In this document: one piece after another, positions 49,923 to 61,106 of the stretch | Layout of the letters: each line of letters starts with the position of its first letter | Position numbering within the stretch: position 1 is the stretch's first letter | Assembly: GCF_947623445.1 (NCBI RefSeq) | Contig: NC_135243.1 | Span: 19,662,479-19,726,478, forward strand | Origin: Clavelina lepadiformis | Taxonomy: Eukaryota; Chordata; Ascidiacea; Aplousobranchia; Clavelinidae | Reading direction: 5' to 3' | Length of the DNA: 64,000 nt | Translations under genes and position numbers: made by a program | Notes under the pieces: generated by a model | Told to the model about the DNA's origin: nothing | Database searches by the model: none | Seen by the model: the letters and a program-made list of their open reading frames with translations, nothing else

Positions 49923-52900
49923 AATACTATGTTTATGAAACCTGCTTTAGACACACCTTTTGCTAGCACCCGGTATTTTTATTTTAATGCCAAAGTTTTC
50001 GTACCGCATAATTGTCAAGTGCTTCCAAGTATTTCCAAAGAGTAAAATGTTTGATGATTCTCTGTCATTGTGTCTGCGTTGTGTCTGTCTGCCTGTCGTT
50101 GTTGCTGGCGCGGATTCACCAAATTAACTGTATAGTAGTATCTATACAAGATCGATAATAATAGAGCAGATATGGTACGAGACGCTGTTGTGACAACACG
50201 ACTTGTTTCATTCATATTTATGTCGTTATGATATTGTGCCATTAGGCAACGGTGCTTATGTGTTGCAATCGATTTACATAAAACGATTCGAGAGTAAAAA
50301 CACTTATTGTTGTTCTGTTGGGTTAATGAACTGCTCAGCTTATAATGATGTTAGACCTGATAGGGTTTCAAAGTATTATTATAGCCAAGATATTAGTTTT
50401 TAAACTGCCCCTGTCAAGTTTTTCAAGCAAGTCTTGTCACACAGCAGCTTTGCCGTTGCTGCTGTGTGCTGCTGATGCCTAATTATGCAGGCTACTTATG
50501 TGGTCTAGTTGCATCCACCAACTTATGGCGTTGTTGAATAGTAGTGGCTGTTTCACCCTATATGGGCTACGTTTTTTGTTCTTAAAGATTGATTTCTTAA
50601 ATTTGAACAAACGTTTTGCAAAGAGTGGTTTTAGCTATTTATGGTAACCTTGAAGTCAGGATTCGCCTAGACTTGTAGAAGATATGTTCAGGTTACTTAA
50701 GTTAGTTTAGTTTAACTACATTAGTTTCTTAAAACCTTTTAAATTAGGTTAACAGAAAGCTACAAAAAAATCACTTTAAACGTGTTTTTTTTTTTCGTGA
50801 CACAGTAACAGACACAAGCGCTTTTATTGGTTCAAGTAAAGAATGCACAATAAAGTGTAGGAATTACACCAGAGTCGATCTGTTTAGTGCTTTCATTTGG
50901 ACATGCAGCTGTGTGACTTTTTTTCCGCTGGCATCTGATGGTGTAGCTTAAATCTGTAATATCAAAACTCCATCACCACCATTTTGCTCGTTCTCTTTCA
51001 TGAAAATAACTTAATATGCGCTTTGTTTAACCTCGTTCCTGCATGTATTGACAAATGCTTTGCGTGAAGAGAATCGGCGTGCATTTAGCGACGCGTTTAT
51101 TTCCCCATTAGAAGGAAGCGACCAGACAAAGCGGGATATGTCGTTTGCGGCGATAGAAACGAATTGAAAGGGCTGCACGATATTACGCAGATCGTCTGCA
51201 GTTTACTGCAAACATATTTCCCTGCAACTACGGTGCAAAGGTTATCTATTTTAGAATACCAAGTCGAATCAAAAACGAATATGTAGTTATTCGAGTATTT
51301 GAATGTAAAGAATCTTCTTGTTATGATTTTCGATTTAAAGTGTCGATAGGTTTACAAAAAACGCGCTTATTTGTTGAGAACACGACGTTAGCGAATTCCA
51401 TCTTTTGCTGAGGCTTCATTTATTAGATCATGGTGACATGAATATGCATTGCGGCTGCACTAGCATTTCACTATTATATGCGGTTGATTGGCAGTCAAGT
51501 GTTTCTATATTCTATATTCGAATTTAATTAACCTAGAAAAAACAGAATAATTAGACGTAGCAAATTATTCGTATAAAACATCCCTGTAGTGTGTGTGTGT
51601 GTGTGTGGTCACGCAGCGGTTCATGGTAAAGGTAGGAAAAAGGTGCCCATTATATTAATTTCATGAAAGGAATAAGCCCAACACCGGAACAAAATCAATA
51701 ATGGTGGAATAAACCATCACCAGAAAGATTAAAACTTAAATGGATTTATTTAAGCTGGTTAAAATTTATTCCTGTAATAATATTATTCTGTTGGTGACTT
51801 GAAAATACGTTTACGATATAAATAAGCTGTCTTGAAAGGCTAAAAATGCTGGTACTGGTAGATAAGTTTTAGTTAGAAATAAATTGATGTGTTCAACACA
51901 TTTCAGTCATAATGTTATACTAGATTACGATTTAGCCAGTGTCCTGCTGCAAGCTGTAACCTTCTTTGTTTAAATAATCTGACAGCTTGCATTCACCAAA
52001 ATAACGCCATTCACCGGTTGCAGAAAGGTTGAGTTGATTTCTATTGACAAGAGTCGATTGCTATTGATTTATCTGAAATTCTAAACTAAGCTGAGCGCTA
52101 TATCAAGTGCGAAAGAAAATCAACCATTTTTGTCAGATAAGATATATAAGCTCATTTTATAAGAGTGCAGGACGAGGAAAACATTCATGTTATGTCAGAA
52201 AGCCATGAGCTTCCATTCCAGATAGATGGAGCACATAAATACCTGCGGTTTCCCTAAAACGTAAAGGAAGGTCTTTAAAAGCGTTTCATTTGCATAAATT
52301 ATTGATAAAATAGCCCTTTTTCTCATTGCGTAAACATATTGCTAAGCTTGCTTTAGATAAAAATAACAACTGCATTGTGACTAACAGGCGACGAGGAAGG
52401 CCAAGGAAATTACTATTGAGAAACACTTCCTACTTTGCCGACAGAGAACAATGACCGAAGTGCACGTGAAAAATTTCTATAAGCCATAAACCATACAATG
52501 CAAGTGTGCTGTAGGTTATAACAAAAATTTTGATTACTAAATGCTTGAGCAGTGAAGCGTGCAGCCAGGAAAACACTTAAGTTGCAACTTTATTGATATT
52601 TGCTGAACAAGGAAATCGTTTTCTCAGCCTACTCAACCCTAATTAGAACTGTCTTTCATCACCAATGTGTGGAAAGCAGGCAACATTTGAAACACGCTTT
52701 GACGAAACATTCAAGAAAAAAACGAAACAATTTTGCTTTGTTTTTTGAAGTAAACCTTATATAGTATATGTGTATATGTTTTCTTAAACAAACTACGATT
52801 TTTGTGTTTTTAACACTGCGCGGTTGACAAAACGAGTGTAGGCCTACGTATAGAGTATAGACAGTCATTTTTCGCTCACAAACGTCGTTGTGAATACCGA

Positions 52901-53119
52901 AGAACATATTACGGTAGTATTAGATATACTCAAAATTGTTCTGGTAATTATTGGTGCAGTTTAGTTGTTAAATGAATAGATGTAACTCATCAAAAATCGC
53001 TGTTTTTGTGATCAAAACATCTTAACCTACGTTGTTTACTATTGCACCTATTATTCAAAGTCTCCAGGTAAAAGATTGGTCTAGGTACAAGGTATAAGTG
53101 ATTAACATTTTTTTGTGCG

Positions 53120-54259
53120 ATGAATGTTTACAATATCAACGATTTTTCACTTAACGCTGATACTTCCAATGTCACCTTGCCACCTAAAGCAGAAAGACTG
53201 GATTGGATTTTACCGGAAGTTATCAATGTTATCCTCATTGTTCTAACGCTCTGGATCATAATCTCATTGGTTCACTTTGGATTTCGAAGCGGAAAATGGA
53301 AAAAGACTACAAGAAATGACCAGAAATTAGACGGAGGACTAATTTATAGTTCCGTTATATTATGCGCCTTTTGCGTTCTTCTGAGGCTTGCAAACGATCA
53401 GATTGCTTTTCACGTAGGATATAGTGACAGTAAATACGACCAAAAGCTTTGTGAGATAGTGTTCGACGGTCTCATCATTATGTATTGTCTAGTGGTGTTT
53501 TCAGTGTACATTTTCCTTTGGCTCCGGCAGAGAATGTTTTACACGAATGATATGCTTCAGTTGAAATACAATCGTTTCATCAAAGTTGCAAGTCTCATCA
53601 GTCTACCCCTGATGTGCCTTTGCACGATTTCTGTCATTTTGGTTATGACGCTATCCATTAAACATCCTCCGTCAGCATCCGGATGCCAGTGGATTCCAAC
53701 AGAAGGCGGCGTGCCATCCGTCTACTGGGTGACTGCCTGTGTTGCCATCATAACGTTCGGACAAGTCATGATGCTGGGGTTGCTCATATATCCCTTGCAA
53801 GCAAGTCAAAGAAAAATGAAGTTGTTGTCATGTTCTTGCAATTGTTTCAAGAAAAAGCGTTCTCCTGAAACTTCTACTTCGCATATCGTCCTCAATAACG
53901 GTCCTGAATCATTTGTATCCGTCAAGAGCGACAATTCAAATTTGGTTGTAGATTGTGCTACGCCTATACGTCGCTGTGATGGGCAAAGGAAATCGAAGAC
54001 GTTTCAAAGCGTGCGAAAAATAATTTTGAGAACAACAGTTCTTGCTGTAATTTCAATTTCACTCGATGCTTGTCTTTTGATTTATCTTTATCTTGGAATG
54101 GAAAACGGCAAATTGGTGAGAATCGGGATGATCCTTTATGACACAAATTCTTTTTTGAGCTTGATTTTTGTTATTTGCTCTTTTACCGCTTACAAGAATA
54201 TGCTATGTTCACCGTTTATAAAATCGATAGAAATGATACAGAGTCACTCGTCTTTATGA
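53120..54259 (+). CDS. Seven-transmembrane receptor-like protein, copy 2
   Basis: A single-exon gene of 379 residues, colinear with copy 1 without gaps up to its C-terminus. Residues 17-213 are identical to copy 1, with only about three nucleotide differences, all silent. After that point differences cluster (AHVTMLG against GQVMMLG, and in inner loop 3). The first 16 residues and the C-terminal tail also differ. Topology and key residues are as in copy 1: Cys111, Cys189, RQRMFYTN after segment 3, and DTNSFLSLIF in segment 7. An AATAAA lies at 54381-54386. Confidence 0.75.
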   Translation: MNVYNINDFSLNADTSNVTLPPKAERLDWILPEVINVILIVLTLWIIISLVHFGFRSGKWKKTTRNDQKLDGGLIYSSVILCAFCVLLRLANDQIAFHVGYSDSKYDQKLCEIVFDGLIIMYCLVVFSVYIFLWLRQRMFYTNDMLQLKYNRFIKVASLISLPLMCLCTISVILVMTLSIKHPPSASGCQWIPTEGGVPSVYWVTACVAIITFGQVMMLGLLIYPLQASQRKMKLLSCSCNCFKKKRSPETSTSHIVLNNGPESFVSVKSDNSNLVVDCATPIRRCDGQRKSKTFQSVRKIILRTTVLAVISISLDACLLIYLYLGMENGKLVRIGMILYDTNSFLSLIFVICSFTAYKNMLCSPFIKSIEMIQSHSSL

Positions 54260-56315
54260 GATTTTGCAACATATTTAATTTTTTAAGTGCATTTGTTGTT
54301 CAATCATATATATATAATTGGATGTACATTTTATAGGAACGTAAAAAACATGGTTATGGTTTATGCAACGATTAAACAATAATAAATTCGAGGAAAACAA
54401 GCAAACTTAACGATTTTTTATTTTTAAGAAAACAAGGCTTAACTACGGCCGTTGCACCGTTATTGCATTGTGTGTGGCGTTATACAGTGTTATGTGTTTA
54501 TATTTTTCGTTGTTTTTAGCCTCCGTTAATGTTGTTATATTTCTCAGAATACACAAATGCATCCTAGATAAGCGATATATATATAAATATCAAGATTTAT
54601 ATTTTACATTTTGCGTATGCTTCATCGCATACGAAAGCCCACGATTAGAAGCAAAGGTATTGACGAAAACTTTAAAAATGTTGAAGTATACTAGAAACAG
54701 TGGTTGACAATTTGCGCTACAAGAAGTCGTTTAATTAATCCAAGTATAGGCTATAATAAAAGTTAAACAGAATTCAATGGAAGCGTATATAGTAGCTTGT
54801 TTGACTAATTTGTTTTAACAAATTATTCAGTTTAGTTTCATTTTACCGCAGCTTACGCTACCTGCAGAAACCCGCAGTTTACGCTACCTTAAGTGGTCAT
54901 TTTTATTAAGCTTTTCGGCCAGGAGTTGTCGCTGTCGTCCTGGCAGATTGTACCGCATCGTTTGTTTTTCGCCATTAATTAGTTATCAGTGTTATCACTT
55001 ATCTGAGGAACGAAACGTATGATGTCAAATTTGTTGTAGAACGATAAGAAAAGGATTCCGCTCAAAAACAATCAATGAACGCCCCGAGGGCTTTAAACGT
55101 GCAAGGTGTTCAAATGTCAATTGAACGTTCGGCTGCTGATGAACAGCATATGTGATTGCTTGCCTATGATCCTGCCCACTAATTATTCTGAAAACCCGCA
55201 AGCTACTTAAGCGCTAACAGAAAGATGGACGAGTTTATCAATAATTCATAAAAGGAGATGTCTAAAAGAATGCCTTGTTACTTAACCGAAAGTACGTTCG
55301 GCTGTATTACATGGAAATCAACTCCGTGATGTTTGATTTACTAACATTTAGATTACGGCAGTTGAAGTGTAGAGATAAATTATATTATTGTATAAAAGCG
55401 TTACATTTTTATTGGTTTAATGTCCGCACTTTTTAACTCTGTTTCTTTTTACAAGTAATAGCCCTATACCTATAGCTTACATATTCTAGACTCTTACTAA
55501 ACTTATGCTGTATGTCAGTACCTGCAATCAATTTTAAGAAGCGTCAGGTTTAGTAAAAAGTACATATCTTTACCCTGAACACCGTTACTTAGGGTTGCGC
55601 CAATGTCAGTTCTTTCCTTAATTGATCATATTCATCAGTGGTCCAGCCATCACAGGCCACGTTACGTCATTCTTATTTTCAAGAGTATGCAACCCTTTGA
55701 TTACGGTGATGTGTTGTGACGCGAAGGGAAAGGAAATGTCAAAAGTAAAATCGTATTCAGTCGTATGTTAACAGCTGCGTTGGCGAATTAAAATTACAGC
55801 ACAGTATCATTAGTCGGGCGCACAGGCATACGTCAAAGACATTACGAATGATTCACCTGTTGGTTATGAATAATATATACGAAAGTGTCTGTCGCCGACC
55901 ATACATAGAATTAACCGACAAGGATTTTTTGCTGTTTTCAGAGTCACTTCAGGGAGAAAATCCTAGTAATCAAAGTAGGCAGTTTAATAAGCATTGAAAG
56001 TAGGTTAATTTTTCTTTTTTGCCTCAAGGCTCGAACTATTATTTTTGCTTCCTAGATTACTTAAAATCTGGTTTTCTGATACAATGGATATTAGGAAATA
56101 TTGTAAACATGAACCAGCCTCACCAAACTACCAAGTATATTAAATAATAAATACTTTATTCTGAGCGATTGCAGGATTAAGAGGGTTTAAAACTTTGTCA
56201 TGCTTATGTTCTGCAAGTAGGCTTATACCCATAGGTTTTCATACGACAGTATGCGGACTATTATATAGGACTTGAACTTGTTTTAATTGAAAATCCTCAA
56301 AAAGTACTCACAAGA
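54260..56315. other. Gap between receptors 2 and 3
   Basis: No gene was recognised. The 54735-54830 stretch matches the region downstream of receptor 1. The conserved GATA/ETS block found upstream of receptors 1 and 2 was not seen here. Confidence 0.45.
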
Positions 56316-57416
56316 ATGCATTTGCATCTTGATGGTGATCAGTTATATTCGTCTGAAAACATTTCAAATACCACAAGGCTGCCAAGAACGAAGCGGCTGG
56401 ATTGGATTTTACCGGAAGTCTTAAACGTCACTCTTCTTCTTCTAACGCTCTGGATCATCTCGTCCTTGATTCATTTTGGAATCCGAAGCGAAAAGTGGAA
56501 GAAGACGACAACTCGAAAAGACCAGAAAATGGACAGGGGGGCAATTTATAGTTCAGTTATATTATGCGCCGTTACGGTACTTGTGCGGCTTATAAATACC
56601 CAGATATATCTCCATATTGGATTTACGAAAGATGAACATGCATTCTGCGAAGTACTTTGCGATGCCTTGGTTACCACTTACTGCGTTGTCTCATTTTCGG
56701 TGTATATTTTTCTATGGCTTCGGCAAAGAATGTTTTACACAAACAAATTGTTTCAATTCAATTTCAGTTGTTTTCTGAAAGCAGTTAGCGTGGCCAGCCT
56801 ACCATTGATGTTTGTTTTCACCCTTTCCGTCATCGTAATCATCACTATATCTACCAATCATCCGCCATCAGAACTTGGTTGCCAATGGCAACATGGTGAG
56901 AAAGGTGTGTATCCGGTACTATGGGTTACCGCTTGTGTTGTCGGGGTAACGGTTGGACAAACAATGATGTTGGGTTTACTCACTTATGCCTTAAAACTAA
57001 GTCACGGCGGATTGAAATTCGCATTTTGTACATGTTGGATCTATGCTCGCAAGAAAGCAAAATCGGAGACGGCCAATGTCAATACCATCGTTCTTACGAA
57101 GTATCGCGATCTCGGAGCCAAAATCGCGGTTGGTGAAACTTTAAGACGCGCTGAATCTCATGTAAAGGCGAAAACTCGTCAAATATTGCAAGAGATTATC
57201 CAGAGAACCACGATTTTTGCTGTAATTTCGGTTTTGTGCGACGTTACGCTTGTAGTTTTCCTCTATCGAGGAATGGACAATGGTGTTAAAGTGAGAATTG
57301 CAATGGCACTTTACGATTTAAATTCATTTTTAAACTTAATTTTTATTATCTGTTCGTTTACATCTTACAAGCAGATGCTGACTTCTCCATTAAATCGATT
57401 TCATCAAAAAGGGTAG
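56316..57416 (+). CDS. Seven-transmembrane receptor-like protein, copy 3
   Basis: A single-exon gene of 366 residues, roughly half identical to copies 1 and 2. Shared landmarks: RLDWILPEV before segment 1, IYSSVILCA in segment 2, YIFLWLRQRMFYTN after segment 3, HPPSELGCQW in the second outer loop and LYDLNSFLNLIFIICSFTSY in segment 7. Two possible N-glycosylation sites lie near the N-terminus (NIS, NTT). It is an older member of the array that has not been homogenised with the other two. Function unknown. Confidence 0.75.
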   Translation: MHLHLDGDQLYSSENISNTTRLPRTKRLDWILPEVLNVTLLLLTLWIISSLIHFGIRSEKWKKTTTRKDQKMDRGAIYSSVILCAVTVLVRLINTQIYLHIGFTKDEHAFCEVLCDALVTTYCVVSFSVYIFLWLRQRMFYTNKLFQFNFSCFLKAVSVASLPLMFVFTLSVIVIITISTNHPPSELGCQWQHGEKGVYPVLWVTACVVGVTVGQTMMLGLLTYALKLSHGGLKFAFCTCWIYARKKAKSETANVNTIVLTKYRDLGAKIAVGETLRRAESHVKAKTRQILQEIIQRTTIFAVISVLCDVTLVVFLYRGMDNGVKVRIAMALYDLNSFLNLIFIICSFTSYKQMLTSPLNRFHQKG

Positions 57417-58227
57417 TTTTGACACATAAAATGCAACCGTAGACACTTACTTCCCTGTTGTAATTTTCAACGCTATTTTACGCAATCCATTTTTGGAAAA
57501 TGTTTATTGAACAAAACAGTAGGCCTACATGTATATTAGCATTAGGCTACTGCATTTATTCACGCAATGACAACCGCTGAAGCCTTTGCTTATTGGTAAC
57601 CTTTATGTATAAGCAACAATGTGTCCCACATGCTCTTGCTGACAAGAGTTGCATATGTTATTTGAAAACGCTATATAAATACATGCCATTGCCAACAATG
57701 GTGGACCTGAAATATTCTTGCGGTTTAACATTTCTGCACTATTCATTAATGGTCCGTTGATTCTGGTAATATCACTTGCGTAAATAGAAATCGCTGTGTT
57801 ACTTACTGTGTTATATATGGATTATGGATTAACTTGATTTCTGTTTTTGGAAAATAACCAAATTTGATCACCACGTGAAATATTCTAATCAATTTAAAAC
57901 TCTTATAAGTATATATAATATAATATATAGCCTATATATATATTCTTACTGAAAACCGAAATTGTTATTGTAACTATAAGTTATATCATAGGCCTAACTA
58001 TAATAACTTGGACAAAAACACTCAAACGGTTGTATTGAATTCCAGATCGGTTACAGTTTGTCTAATACTCTTGGAAAATGCTTTAATCCAAAAAGTAGAT
58101 AGAATCATTTCTTTAATAGGCTTAGCATGAAGAAATCGGTGCATTAATTTGAAGTTAACATAAATTTTATGTAGTTTAAACAGTATATTTTTTTAATTTT
58201 GGCTTTAAAAACTGCTAAGCAATTTTT

Positions 58228-58663
58228 AGAGACCGCAACTTTTAAAGACCCTTTGTGTAGTTTCAGGTTAATTGATTGTTGTCGATACAAAAGTATAAAT
58301 TTTAAGAGACAGTTGGATAAATTTAAGAAGTCGTTTCGGTCTTTAGAAACGCCATTGAAAGTACTGAGTGTAAGTAAAAACTAACTGGGCTAGCCAGTGG
58401 CAGGCGAAGACCATCTTCGCTCAATGGTGACTCCAAGTTGAAATGAACACGCAGCCAAATGCTGATAAACGGAGACAATCGTCTGTTGTTCCAGGCTCTC
58501 TCATTCACTCCTGGCTTTCATCATAGAAACATGTTAGCGGTCTTACAAGATGCTCTTATAATGGCTGATGCAGCTCTTCAAACATCGCCAGATTCAATAA
58601 CATCGGTAATATCTTCTCCTCGCAACAGGAGAATTTTTGGTGCGCCCCAGTTTTCAAGATAAC
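58228..58663 (+). CDS. Possible 3' exons of an unrecognised gene
   Basis: A frame containing DCCRYKSINFKRQLDKFKKS ends at a strong donor AGT|GTAAGT (58373). A second frame starts after the good acceptor TGTTGTTCCAG (58492) and reads ALSFTPGFHHRNMLAVLQDA onward to a TAA at 58661-58663. Both junction sides are phase 0. The exon 1 start is uncertain and no start codon or upstream exon was found. No family is recognised. It could be a pseudogene or a lineage-specific gene. Confidence 0.3.
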
Positions 58664-59131
58664 TCTAATTGGTACCAAAAAAAAACAAGAAGTTACTTCC
58701 ACAGATCAATTCATAAACGAACGGATGTTTACAACACAACCTTTCAGGTGTGAGCTGGTCACATCTGTTTGGTTTTAGCTAATCACAGGCAGGTGAGGAC
58801 TATCATTTCCTGCTATAAAACAAGACATTTTTGGAATAGAAAGAAATCTAAGTCACTTCGTGTTTTCTTCTTTTGTCTATTTGAGCTAGTCAGTGAATGA
58901 ACTCCATAATTTTGCGCTATTAAAAGACCTTAGGTCAATATTAAAAGTTAACTTTTAAAAAGCTTTGTACAAAATTATATTATCATAGTTATATGGTATG
59001 AGTTATATGATAGTTATACATAGTTATCACAGAATACGTTATAATTAAATTGAACTATAATTGAAAACGAATACATTTGGATTAGAATGATGAATGAATA
59101 AGAATACGTCACGTAAGCTGTTAGTGTATAG

Positions 59132-59560
59132 TAGGGATGTGCCGCGAGGAAGATTATTCGGGTTCGTGCGAACCCGAATATCATGAAGGTCGACACGAAC
59201 GAATCTCGAATCTATTCGTATTAGAACCAAACAATAAAATTTCCTTCAAAAGTTGTCAAGTCTTGCTTCTAAAATGACGTAATTGATAAACAAATCGCTT
59301 TCTTTCGAAAAATAGTGTTTAATAAACGATCGAAAAAGCAAAATCGTTAGGAAAACGACCTTCATTGTAAGTAGGCTACTGCTGACTCTAGTTTAGCATT
59401 GTCGAGAAACTAGATCAACCATTTTGACGAAAGTCAGTAAATTTACTATTAATATTGTATTCGGGTTCGCCATTGTTGGTATTCGTGTTCGCCCGAATCT
59501 TCCATAAAGACGATATTCGGCGAATCTATTCGGGTTTGGGTTCGTATCGGCCCATCCCTA
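59132..59560. mobile_element. DNA transposon with TAGGGATG termini
   Basis: It begins TAGGGATGTGCCGC and ends CGGCCCATCCCTA, which are inverted repeats. A perfect 8-bp duplication GTGTATAG flanks it (59124-59131 and 59561-59568). It is 429 bp long and non-coding. Internal TTCGGGTTCGTGCGAACCCGAA is a nested palindrome, and CGGGTTCG-type motifs recur near the right end. The 8-bp duplication fits the hAT superfamily. Confidence 0.93.
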
Positions 59561-61106
59561 GTGTATAGTTTAGAAACGTCAACAGCAATAAATTACTAAA
59601 AGCTCACGGTGGGTTACTGCCTTGGGACAAAAAATTCAAGATAACTTTGGCTTGATATTATTCTTGTTTGTCGAAGATCCCTTTACCCACCGGACAGAAT
59701 GAGAAAATCTTATGCTTAAATGATTCTAAAAACATTGACAAGTAAGCATGACAAACCTTTTTTTCTTAAATTCTGAAGAAAACCGTTTTTTTGTTTTCCA
59801 AATGGTGGTAAAAGACTCTACCATGCTGAACACTTTTGATAGCGTTTGTACTAAAAATTTTCGTATCTCCGATTTCGATGTTTTCTAAATGGGTTACTTA
59901 GCAACATATGATTGGGAATCCCCTTACACGGAATATGAAAGCTAAGTTTGAATGTGAAATTGTTGGTAACACTTGACAATGACATTAAAAGGGTCTATGT
60001 TTAAACTAGAGTTATAACTGGGCTTGGCAAAGGTTATACCTTCCAGGCTATAGAATACCGGATGTGATAATGTAATAACGCTTGTGTAGTTTTTATTTAA
60101 ATTGTATAAATTATCGGTTATTGCAGTCTAGCCTAAACAAGTGCAGTCTAGAATGGTTGAAAATATAGGCTAGGGCGCTACGCAGATAGGTGGTCATTCC
60201 ACGCTTTTCGATAAACAGCAAATTTTGTCATGTAACGAATTCGATAAAAAGTGGTATTGATATCTCGGAAATAACGAATCGTCAACAAGAACAGTTTGTT
60301 ATATAATGTCCAAATTTGTTACATATTTATCCGGTATTTCATGGCATGATTTGCCTATATCTCGAGTACGCAGACCCGCAAACTCAGGTGCGCAAGGCTA
60401 GCCAATTGTGCACTTACTCACTCTTTCTCCAGTGCATAGCTAGACTAACATTTATAAGAAGAGATTTATCTAACACAATATCAAAAATGCCTTTGGCCTG
60501 GTTAGGTTTTCTATCGAATTTGGATTCTTATCGAATTTTAGCCAATCATTATAGGCCTATGGGTAAATGTATATATGTTAGCTTTTTCAGGGAATATAGG
60601 GGATTTTAGCAGTGATTTCGGTACAAATTGAAATCGGTATGCTTTTTGGATTAGTGGTTTTATCACAAGATTTTTTCTCTTTTATTCTCCTCCCTTCTCT
60701 CGTTATTTTATTTCCTTCTTTCTCTTCACGCGCCCTATATTTCTTTGTTTTCACTGATGGCAGATGTTTTGTTTTAATGCCATACGGTCCCTTTGGACAT
60801 AAATACTGTAAAACAATGGACTTATACTGAGATTTACTTATGTTATTTAGACCAGACATCTACGTACGTATTACTCTGATTTCATAACAATATTTTTGAC
60901 TATACCATACTTTTAAGATTAACATTTAGTAACAAAATAATAATACTGGTACGGTCCTCTCCTCTTATTGAACCGACACCTACACTGGTACGGAATCACA
61001 ATATTTTTTCTTATATTTTGTTTCCTGTTTTCAGTTTAGTCACACGTAACTGTATGTTAAGATAACTTATAACCATAAAAAAATTTATAATGTAACAGTA
61101 GTTAGC

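Larger units (their letters stand above)
48476..53119. other. Gap upstream of receptor 2
   Basis: Mostly AT-rich sequence. It holds the second copy of the conserved block (49139-49492), a low-complexity TTAGTTATATT stretch at 49545-49640, a possible exon at 49797-49922 and a (GT) run at about 51590-51606. The stretch near 52320-52450 is similar to 42750-42870 upstream of receptor 1, so it belongs to the receptor duplication. No full gene was recognised. Confidence 0.5.
57417..61106. other. Gap between receptor 3 and the WD-repeat gene
   Basis: It holds two candidate exons at about 58228-58663, the TAGGGATG-ended element at 59132-59560, and three TAGGCCTA octamers. Otherwise it is AT-rich sequence with no recognised gene. 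Confidence 0.45.

Noticed and set aside
51290..51325. miR-1-like string TTGAATGTAAAGAAT
   Set aside because: It lacks the exact seed GGAATGT and no convincing precursor hairpin surrounds it.
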